A stretch of DNA of 14,963 nucleotides, from the NCBI GenBank assembly GCA_030837935.1, contig JAUQXU010000030.1, forward strand, positions 1 through 14,963, in the 5' to 3' direction. The stretch is from Candidatus Brocadia sp. GTDB taxonomy: Bacteria > Planctomycetota > Brocadiia > Brocadiales > Brocadiaceae. The position numbers and the translations under genes were made by a program. This document shows, one piece after another, positions 6,640 through 12,978 of this stretch (position 1 is the stretch's first letter; each line of letters starts with the position of its first letter). The notes beneath the pieces are model-generated. The model was given only the letters and a program-made list of their open reading frames with translations, ran no database searches and was not told the DNA's origin.

Positions 6640-7491
6640 TTGTGGTATGTTGTTTTCGCTGTGGGATTAGCGATAGGCAGTTTCTTGAATGTCTGTATCT
6701 ATCGCATCCCCAAAGGAAAATTTTTCGTATCGTCTCGTTCATTTTGCCCGGCTTGCAACACACCCATTCGGTGGTATGACAACATACCCGTATTTAGCTA
6801 CCTGTTGCTATGGGGCAGTTGCCGGACCTGTAAGGCTAAAATATCGATACGCTACCCGTTTGTAGAGTTGTTAACAGGATACGTGTTCGCGCATGTGTAT
6901 GTTTTTACTCAATACCGTCATGAATCGCTATGCGTCTTTGTTGGTTATATAGTTCTGTGTTGTGCCCTGATTATATCGACATTTGTTGACCTTGAGCTTT
7001 TCATCATTCCCAACGAGGTTACGTTTGTAGGTATTCCACTTGCTCTTGCTTTTAGTGTGCTCTGTCCGGGATTGCATAACGAACCAAATACCTTGAGAAA
7101 TTTTTCTCTTTTCGGTATCTGCCGATTAGATACGTTTATCTCATCCCTCCTAGGGATGCTCGTTGGCGGAGGTCTGATATTTCTTTGCAGTGTTTTGGGA
7201 AAATGGGTATTCAAGAAGGATGCCATGGGTTTGGGAGACGTTAAACTCATGGGAATGGTTGGGGGTTTTGTAGGTTGGAAATTGGCTGTGGCGATCTTTT
7301 TTGTTGCACCATTTTTTGGACTCCTCATGGGCATCCCCGTACTGTTACTAAAAAAAAAGCATTTGATTCCTTACGGGCCATTTTTATCATCGGCTACCCT
7401 GGTGTGCATCCTTTTGCAAGACTACTTTATAGGAATTATCAATTCATATGTTCAACTTTTTGTCGTGTTATTTGGCGGCTTCCATTTATAA
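6640..7491 (+). CDS. pilD: Type IV prepilin peptidase / N-methyltransferase (leader peptidase, PilD family)
   Basis: This membrane aspartyl protease cleaves the leader of type IV pilins and type II secretion pseudopilins and methylates the new N-terminus. At 283 residues it has the full family layout: an N-terminal membrane segment with GSFLNVCIYRIP (13-24), the cytoplasmic zinc-binding domain with CPAC (36-39) and CRTC (61-64), then several membrane helices. The catalytic aspartates are in TFVDLELFIIPN (D117) and GLGDVKLMG (D200). IPYGPFLS near the C-terminus is also typical. The start is uncertain. The TTG at 6640 has no clear binding site, while GGAGGG at 6591-6596 sits 7 bases before an in-frame ATC at 6604, which would add IPKNLLDAGSSS. 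No pilin or secretion gene is adjacent, so it may serve distant loci. Confidence 0.92.
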   Translation: MWYVVFAVGLAIGSFLNVCIYRIPKGKFFVSSRSFCPACNTPIRWYDNIPVFSYLLLWGSCRTCKAKISIRYPFVELLTGYVFAHVYVFTQYRHESLCVFVGYIVLCCALIISTFVDLELFIIPNEVTFVGIPLALAFSVLCPGLHNEPNTLRNFSLFGICRLDTFISSLLGMLVGGGLIFLCSVLGKWVFKKDAMGLGDVKLMGMVGGFVGWKLAVAIFFVAPFFGLLMGIPVLLLKKKHLIPYGPFLSSATLVCILLQDYFIGIINSYVQLFVVLFGGFHL

Positions 7492-7564
7492 ATACTACTG
7501 ACTGTAAAAATACCTGATTCTTGTGGAGTTAAAGTTTCTTACGATGAAAGGAGAGAAGAGTATT

Positions 7565-8218
7565 ATGGTAAAAGGATGTAGCGCGGTGCGAAGTTTTTGC
7601 CTGATTGGAATAGCAGGAATGTTAGCTGTGGGTACAGGTTGTGCAGAGTTGAAAAGGCTGCGGCAGGAAAATCAGCAGTTAAATGAGAATCTGACTAACC
7701 TGCAGCAGGAGAATGCAGATCTGTCGTCGAAGGCAAGCCAGTATGAGAGCGAGCTGAACCAGCTTGAGAATTCGAGAAGGGCGCTCGAAGATCAACTCAA
7801 GGGTACCGGAGCAACGGTAAGGATAAAGAACGGTGCTGTTTCTGTATTACTTCCAGGTGCCATATTATTTGATCCCGGGCAAACGGCATTGCGCCCTCAA
7901 TCTAAAACAACGCTTAAGAAGATTGCCGGTATAATCAAGACTGAAACTACGGGTGAAATAGTCAGGATTGAAGGTCATACCGATAATGACCCTATTAGCA
8001 GACAAAAAGACAAGTACAAATCAAACTGGGAATTATCTGCAGCGCGGGCTACTGCTGTTCTTCATTATATGGTAGAAGAATGTGGAGTTTCTCCCACAAA
8101 GGTTTATATTGCCGGATTCGGACAATACCAACCGATGGCGGACAACAAATCAAAAACCGGCAAGGCACAAAACCGGCGTGTAGAGTTTGTAATAGTGCCC
8201 AGGGGAAGCGGTGGATAG
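7565..8218 (+). CDS. OmpA/Pal-type peptidoglycan-associated lipoprotein with coiled coil
   Basis: The 217-residue protein starts with a basic then hydrophobic signal and a lipobox-like end at C26 (AVGTGC). A Gln/Asn/Glu/Leu coiled coil (about 27-80) follows, then an OmpA C-terminal domain (about 90-212). The domain shows the peptidoglycan-binding pattern: IEGHTDN (135-141), NWELSAARA (154-162), GFGQYQP (184-190) and AQNRRVEF (201-208). It probably links the outer membrane to the cell wall. Lipid attachment is inferred, since the lipobox has Gly rather than Leu/Val at position -3. The ATG at 7565 is chosen because it begins the signal peptide directly. GTG 7523 and ATG 7544 are in frame upstream, and GGAG lies between them. 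It follows the prepilin peptidase by 73 bases and ends 8 bases before hisH. Confidence 0.9.
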   Translation: MVKGCSAVRSFCLIGIAGMLAVGTGCAELKRLRQENQQLNENLTNLQQENADLSSKASQYESELNQLENSRRALEDQLKGTGATVRIKNGAVSVLLPGAILFDPGQTALRPQSKTTLKKIAGIIKTETTGEIVRIEGHTDNDPISRQKDKYKSNWELSAARATAVLHYMVEECGVSPTKVYIAGFGQYQPMADNKSKTGKAQNRRVEFVIVPRGSGG

Positions 8219-8226
8219 AAATTAAC

Positions 8227-8850
8227 ATGATTGCAATCGTTGATTATGGGATGGGAAATCTCCGCAGCGTAGAGAAGGCTTTTGAACGGTTTGGCTTTGA
8301 TGTCGAGGTTACCGACAATCCCAACGATGTCAGAACTGCAGACAAACTAGTGCTTCCCGGCGTTGGGGCATTCCGTGACGCCATGGATGGTTTACGGCAG
8401 AGGGGATTCATAGAACCAATTGTAAATTGGATCCGATCGGGCAAACCTTTTCTTGGAATATGTCTTGGTTTGCAGTTGTTATTTTCTAAAGGTTACGAAG
8501 ATGGTGAGCACGAAGGTCTAGATATAATTCCTGGCAAGGTTATCCGATTTAAATTTTCTGAAGACGCAACACCCGGGAAATTGAAGGTTCCCCACATGGG
8601 TTGGAATCAGATCAGTTTCAGGAAAGAGAATATTCCTATCCTGAAAAATGTACCCTGCAATGCGTATATGTATTTTGTACATTCCTATTACGTTTGTCCG
8701 GTGGATGAAGGAGTCATAGCTACGGAGACGGAATATGGTGTGCGTTTTACCTCTATGATATGGCACAACAACATATTCGCAACACAATTTCACCCTGAAA
8801 AAAGCCAGGAATGCGGGCTTACCATACTCAAAAACTTTGGAAATTTATAG
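8227..8850 (+). CDS. hisH: Imidazole glycerol phosphate synthase, glutaminase subunit
   Basis: HisH hydrolyses glutamine and channels ammonia to HisF, which forms imidazole glycerol phosphate and AICAR in histidine biosynthesis. At 207 residues it is full length for a class I glutamine amidotransferase. It opens with IVDYGMGNLRSV. The nucleophile is C79 in GICLGLQLLF and the triad is completed by H189 and E191 in FHPEKS. LVLPGVGAF (41-49) is the oxyanion strand region. The ATG at 8227 is 8 bases past the stop of the OmpA lipoprotein gene, with only a weak binding site (GGTGG, 13 bases upstream), so translation may be coupled. hisA follows after 139 bases. HisF is not in the window. Confidence 0.97.
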   Translation: MIAIVDYGMGNLRSVEKAFERFGFDVEVTDNPNDVRTADKLVLPGVGAFRDAMDGLRQRGFIEPIVNWIRSGKPFLGICLGLQLLFSKGYEDGEHEGLDIIPGKVIRFKFSEDATPGKLKVPHMGWNQISFRKENIPILKNVPCNAYMYFVHSYYVCPVDEGVIATETEYGVRFTSMIWHNNIFATQFHPEKSQECGLTILKNFGNL

Positions 8851-8903
8851 CTTTTATTACGGACAATTACATGGCGCAGCATGGCTGCAATCAAATTTAC
8901 TAC

Positions 8904-8930
8904 CCCCTTTGTCCCATCCTTGCAAAGGAG
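8904..8930. repeat. Short palindrome in the hisH-hisA gap
   Basis: CCCCTTTG (8904-8911) and CAAAGGAG (8923-8930) pair over 7 of 8 positions around an 11-base loop. The adjoining GGAGAGGG (8927-8934) is the exact reverse complement of CCCTCTCC at 6207-6214 in the glgC upstream region. This suggests two partial, oppositely oriented copies of one dispersed element. It sits in the unusually long 139-base gap between hisH and hisA. No T-run follows. Confidence 0.4.
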
Positions 8931-8989
8931 AGGGTGAGGAGTGGTAAAAAACTTTCCGGAACAAGAAGTTTTACAAGGTAATCTCATAT

Positions 8990-9727
8990 ATGCTCATTAT
9001 TCCAGCCATTGATTTAAAGGGTGGTAAATGTGTACGATTAACACAGGGTAAAAAGGACGCAGAGACGGTCTTCGCTGACAACCCTGTGGATGTCGCTAAA
9101 GCATGGGAGGATCAGGGCGCTGAATATCTTCACGTAGTTGACCTTGACGGGGCATTTGAAGGTGCGCCAAAAAACCTTGCCATTGTTGAACAAATTATCA
9201 CACAGATAAAAATCCCTATCGAATTTGGCGGCGGTTTAAGGACTACCCAGTCCATTAAAACGCTCCTCGATTTAGGTGTGGATCGTGCGATTGTAGGAAC
9301 AAAGGCAATAGATTCACCATCGTGGGTAAGTGAACTCTGCACGACTTTTCCGGGACGCATTGCGGTCGGAATTGATGCAAAAGACGGTAAGGTGGCCGTG
9401 AAGGGATGGACTTCCGTGTGTGAATGGGAGGCCGTTGCCTTTGCCAGGGAAATAGAGAAGGCATCTCCCTGCGCCTTGATCTTTACTGATATCTCAAAGG
9501 ACGGCATGCTGCAAGGTCCTAATATCCTAAGTTTAAAGCAACTTTTAGACGCCGTAAAAACTCCAATTATTGCATCTGGCGGGATCTCATCACTGAAAGA
9601 TATCGAGGCGCTGAGTCAAATACCCCTTTCAGGTATGATTATTGGAAAAGCTTTGTACACAGGGCATATCAAATTTTCAGAGGCAAAACACTTATGTAAT
9701 TCACTCTGCATCAAAAGTAAAAAGTAA
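8990..9727 (+). CDS. hisA: Phosphoribosylformimino-5-aminoimidazole carboxamide ribotide isomerase
   Basis: HisA opens the ring of ProFAR to give PRFAR, the substrate of the HisH-HisF complex, by an Amadori rearrangement. The 245-residue (beta/alpha)8 barrel is full length. D8 in IPAIDLKGG is the catalytic base and D129 in VGIDAKDG the acid. Phosphate-binding loops are EFGGGLR (78-84), FTDISKDGM and ASGGISS. The ATG at 8990 has AAGGTAA 8 bases upstream. The last 10 or so residues (CIKSKK) are a loose tail. It is the second his gene here after hisH; nothing from the his pathway follows it. Confidence 0.97.
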   Translation: MLIIPAIDLKGGKCVRLTQGKKDAETVFADNPVDVAKAWEDQGAEYLHVVDLDGAFEGAPKNLAIVEQIITQIKIPIEFGGGLRTTQSIKTLLDLGVDRAIVGTKAIDSPSWVSELCTTFPGRIAVGIDAKDGKVAVKGWTSVCEWEAVAFAREIEKASPCALIFTDISKDGMLQGPNILSLKQLLDAVKTPIIASGGISSLKDIEALSQIPLSGMIIGKALYTGHIKFSEAKHLCNSLCIKSKK

Positions 9728-9771
9728 GGAATGAAATATCAGGTCTTCCGAGAGCACTACAGGTATAACAG

Positions 9772-10737
9772 TTACAAACCCCCTTCAGAATACTGAAATA
9801 TTAATGCCTTTTTTAGGAGTACCGCTTTATCGCTGTCAATCTGCGCCTTTAATTCCTCTGCCGTAGTAAACGGTATTTCATCTCTTATCTTAAAGAGGAA
9901 TTGGACTTCGAGGTTTTGCCCATAGATATCCTCTTGAAAATCAAGGATGTACACTTCGATCTCCAGTGTTTCGTCTTCACTGGCAGAGGGTTCTCGCACA
10001 AATGTTGGTCTTAGGCCAATATTGGTCAACGCCAGGTGTTCCTGCTCTGCCCAGCGTATTTTTGTCCCGTAAACACCTCGGGGCGGTCTCACCTCATGAT
10101 GCAAGTCTAGATTGGCTGTAGGATACCCCAGCGTTCTGCCCCTGCCAGACTTCTTTACGACAGTGCCCAGGATAGAAACGGGTCTGCCAAGCATCTTCTC
10201 CGCGGTTTCTAGTTCTCCTGTAAGAATGGCCTGTCGAATTGCCGTGCTGCTAATTACCTGACCCCGATATATGACTGGTGGACATTCGTATACCTCAAAA
10301 CCATATTTGTCAGCCAATCGGCGAACCAGGGTGATGTTCCCCTCACGGTTTTTTCCGAAATGACAATTGAACCCCAGCACGATGCATTTTACACCCAACC
10401 AAGAGGTCAATATCTCATGGATAAAATCTTCAGCGGTCATCTGCGCAAGTTTTTGGTCAAAGGTGAGCACAACAGTATAATCCACTCCCAGACGCTCAAG
10501 CAATGACAATCGATGCTCCAGAGAAGTGATAAAAGAAGGCGGTCTGTTTTCAATAACGGTTTTAGGATGGCGGTTGAAGGTGATTATAACAGACTCGCCT
10601 TTTTTCGTCAGGGCGCGATGTCTCATGCCTTCGATAATCTTTTGGTGTCCCCGGTGTACACCATCGAACATTCCAATAGTGGCCACGGGGTAAGGAATTT
10701 TTTGGGTCAATTCCTTTATGCCATAAATCGTTTTCAA
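9772..10737 (-). CDS. ribF: Bifunctional riboflavin kinase / FAD synthetase
   Basis: RibF phosphorylates riboflavin to FMN and adenylylates FMN to FAD. At 321 residues it is the usual length. The N-terminal nucleotidyltransferase shows GMFDGVHRGH (22-31, the HxGH-type site), TFNRHP (53-58), GFNCHFGKNREG (122-133) and ISSTAIR (162-168). The C-terminal kinase has GRTLGYPTANLDL (200-212), PPRGVYG (218-224), NIGLRPTF (239-246) and LEIEVYILDF with the catalytic Glu. The TTG at 10737 is the start; no strong binding site precedes it. It converges with hisA, with 44 bases between the stops and no hairpin terminator visible. The SurA/PpiD-like gene lies 184 bases upstream on the same strand. Confidence 0.96.
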   Translation of the reverse strand: MKTIYGIKELTQKIPYPVATIGMFDGVHRGHQKIIEGMRHRALTKKGESVIITFNRHPKTVIENRPPSFITSLEHRLSLLERLGVDYTVVLTFDQKLAQMTAEDFIHEILTSWLGVKCIVLGFNCHFGKNREGNITLVRRLADKYGFEVYECPPVIYRGQVISSTAIRQAILTGELETAEKMLGRPVSILGTVVKKSGRGRTLGYPTANLDLHHEVRPPRGVYGTKIRWAEQEHLALTNIGLRPTFVREPSASEDETLEIEVYILDFQEDIYGQNLEVQFLFKIRDEIPFTTAEELKAQIDSDKAVLLKKALIFQYSEGGL

Positions 10738-10808
10738 CTTATTGTCTCTGCGGTAAACAACCTTATATTGGGAATAATTTAATTTTTTGAAAATTCCAGC
10801 AGTGTAAT

Positions 10809-10872
10809 GGGCGAAGCATGTGTTGTCGAGAGTAAGAACTTGTCTATACTGATTTCAATACATGCGTCGCCC
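10809..10872. repeat. GC-rich inverted repeat between the SurA/PpiD-like gene and ribF
   Basis: Arms GGGCGAAGCATGT (10809-10821) and ACATGCGTCGCCC (10860-10872) pair at 12 of 13 positions around a 38-base loop. They are much richer in GC than the surrounding DNA. The element fills the middle of the 184-base gap. No T-run follows on the minus strand, so termination is not assured. The GGGCGACGCATG type of word is common in dispersed palindromic repeats. Confidence 0.6.
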
Positions 10873-10921
10873 CCCGCCCATAATAGAATACAGCATATTT
10901 TCAAATAACCAAAAGATACCT

Positions 10922-12715
10922 CTATTGAAATTTTGTGTATAGTTCCATATTCAGGCTCAAATCATTCTGCCAGTCAGCCATGAAGGCTTCTTGTTTCTCA
11001 TACAGATATCGTTTGGTTACGTTTTCTTTATCCCTCTCAAAGGCAGTTTTATCTGCAGCCTTCCTATCGTTTACAGTGATAATGTAGCAAGCTTTTTCTC
11101 CGGCGGTTTCTAAAGCAATTCCTAGTTGACCTTGTTTCAGCTCGAATCCCTTCTTTGCAACATTGGGTCTATCCGCTTTCAGCGCCTCGATATATCTTGA
11201 GTCTTTATTGAAAAGCTTCATTGGGCGAGTAATATAATCAGTTTCACAAACGGGGATATCTTTTATTCCGTATTCCGTCTTAATTGACTTTACCATGTCG
11301 TCGAATGGAATACTCTTGGTGGTACCTACATATTTTTCAGCAATCTCCTCTGCCTTAAGGAGACCCTTTTCCATCTTAAGATCATTGATCACCACATTTC
11401 TAATCTCTTCCAATGGCGGCGCCGCTGATGCCATTTTATCTATAACCTGGAAAATGACCTTACCTTCTACAAAATCCAGAGGAGTGGAAGCCTCATATTT
11501 ATCCCTGTCAAATGCAATCTGAATAATCTGGTCAGAACCAGGCAATGCCTCTAAGAGATCATCTTCCGTAAGAAGTTCACTTTGAGACTTCTTACCTTTG
11601 GGAATCTCATATGTTACTTTATATTTACTTGCCAGATCCTTGAAACTTGGACGTTCTGCCTTATCCATAGTCTCATAGATTTCTTCGTCCAGCTTGTTCA
11701 TTATTTCAATAGCCTTTGCCATTGCCTTTTGCCTTGCAAGTATCTTTTGAATCTCCCCCTTTACCTCAGGAAAAGATTTGTATGTGGTTACCGTCTTCTT
11801 TTCCTGAGTCTTGCCTGCATCGGCGGTTTCCTTTTCTTCTTTTTTTATAGAATTCTTATCGGTTGGAGACGTATCTTTCGCTGAAATCTTACCCTCTTTT
11901 CCGTCTTCGGATTTCTGTTCCGCTGTGGTAATCTTAAATTGTGCCTCTTTATTATCCTCATAATATTTTTTCATTTCCTCATCGGTAACCGATACGTGCT
12001 TTTCCACATCATCATACTTCGCAATCAGGCACTCCAGCTTGACCCTCTCAGGAAGCTTATATCCTGGTTTCTCAGAGTCTGCACGGTATTCGTTATTCTT
12101 ATATTTTTCATAATAGGCGCGAATTTCATCCTCGGTTACATGAACCGAATCCGAAAAATCTTTTGCCTTCAAGGTAAGCACCTTAAGCTTTACCTGTTCA
12201 TTTTCCAGGGAATATCTCTGCCAAACTTCATCCGCTGGCATCTTTACCGACATACGCATCATAGATTCCAGCTTCTCGACAAGCAACGCCTCTTGTAAGG
12301 TGCGCACAATCTGTTCCTGGTTAAGCCTGAAATTCGTGCAGAGAAACTGGATCAGTCTCGAACTGTTGACATTCTCGCTTGCACCAAATATCTGAAAAGC
12401 GAGTCTCTGCAGACCTTCGTCAATCTCCTGCGTTGTTACCGTAATGCCCATTTTCTTTGCTTTTTCCACAAACATGAGCTGTTTCCAGACGAGGGAAACA
12501 ATCGAATCCTTCGCCTGTGAGAAGAACAATCTTTGCCATCGGCCCAACATATCTGCAAATTCGTTCTGTGTAATCTTCCTGCCTAATACCTTACCGATAG
12601 GTTTTTTCGGGATCATTTCCATAGCAGAATAACTAATGCCCCATACAAACATTGCAAAGATCATGACGATATAAACCGTCTTTTGATGTCTTCTGAACCA
12701 AGAACTCGAGACCAT
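10922..12715 (-). CDS. SurA/PpiD-like periplasmic chaperone, inner-membrane anchored
   Basis: The 597-residue protein starts with a short basic cytoplasmic tail and one membrane helix (about 13-31), as in PpiD. A SurA-N-type chaperone region follows (KPIGKVLGRKITQNEFADML onward, to about 170). Two related helices, VTEDEIRAYYEKYKNNEY (193-210) and VTDEEMKKYYEDNKEAQF (243-260), are typical of these proteins. A Lys/Glu/Ser-rich low-complexity insert covers about 264-311. I do not see a clear active parvulin domain: the usual ASHILV and GGDLG motifs are missing, and only the later PpiD-like region (FVEGKVIFQVIDK) is suggested. It is probably a holdase or folding factor for exported proteins. The ATG at 12715 has AGAGG 5 bases upstream. 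Confidence 0.82.
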   Translation of the reverse strand: MVSSSWFRRHQKTVYIVMIFAMFVWGISYSAMEMIPKKPIGKVLGRKITQNEFADMLGRWQRLFFSQAKDSIVSLVWKQLMFVEKAKKMGITVTTQEIDEGLQRLAFQIFGASENVNSSRLIQFLCTNFRLNQEQIVRTLQEALLVEKLESMMRMSVKMPADEVWQRYSLENEQVKLKVLTLKAKDFSDSVHVTEDEIRAYYEKYKNNEYRADSEKPGYKLPERVKLECLIAKYDDVEKHVSVTDEEMKKYYEDNKEAQFKITTAEQKSEDGKEGKISAKDTSPTDKNSIKKEEKETADAGKTQEKKTVTTYKSFPEVKGEIQKILARQKAMAKAIEIMNKLDEEIYETMDKAERPSFKDLASKYKVTYEIPKGKKSQSELLTEDDLLEALPGSDQIIQIAFDRDKYEASTPLDFVEGKVIFQVIDKMASAAPPLEEIRNVVINDLKMEKGLLKAEEIAEKYVGTTKSIPFDDMVKSIKTEYGIKDIPVCETDYITRPMKLFNKDSRYIEALKADRPNVAKKGFELKQGQLGIALETAGEKACYIITVNDRKAADKTAFERDKENVTKRYLYEKQEAFMADWQNDLSLNMELYTKFQ

Positions 12716-12776
12716 AGCGCCCTCTTAATTGTATACACTACACCGGTGACAATGAAAAAAAATAAAATAAAATATC

Positions 12777-12805
12777 ATTTTATATATATTTTTTACAATT
12801 ATCAA
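12777..12805 (-). promoter_or_regulatory. Likely sigma-70 promoter of the SurA/PpiD-like gene
   Basis: Minus-strand TTGATA (12805-12800) and TAAAAT (12782-12777) have a 17-base spacer, matching 5 of 6 at each box. The surrounding DNA is very AT-rich, so other -10 choices exist. The palindrome CACCGGTG (12741-12748) lies between this promoter and the gene and could be an operator. Confidence 0.45.
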
Positions 12806-12917
12806 ATGGTTTTTATATTTTGTTTTTATCATCGTTCTTGAAGCACAATCTGCCTAAAAAACAGGTATAAGAAGTTCAAGTGAATGAATTTCCAATACAA
12901 CACAACACAGAAATGTC

Positions 12918-12946
12918 TTGACACGGTTTCCAACCTCTGCTTAAAT
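12918..12946 (+). promoter_or_regulatory. Sigma-70 promoter of topA
   Basis: A perfect TTGACA (12918-12923) is followed after 17 bases by TTAAAT (12941-12946), which matches 4 of 6 positions of the -10 consensus. The predicted leader before the topA ATG is about 25 bases. Confidence 0.55.
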
Positions 12947-12978
12947 CTTCATTTTTCAGTTATGTTGAGGTTGTGTAG

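Noticed and set aside
6945..7334. Minus-strand frame of 129 codons
   Set aside because: Fully inside the prepilin peptidase, which has all catalytic motifs in its own frame.
8080..8226. Upstream extension of the hisH frame
   Set aside because: It would overlap the conserved end of the OmpA domain, and HisH orthologues start at MIAIVDYG.
9728..9771. Shared terminator between hisA and ribF
   Set aside because: The 44-base convergent gap shows no stem with a T-run on either strand.
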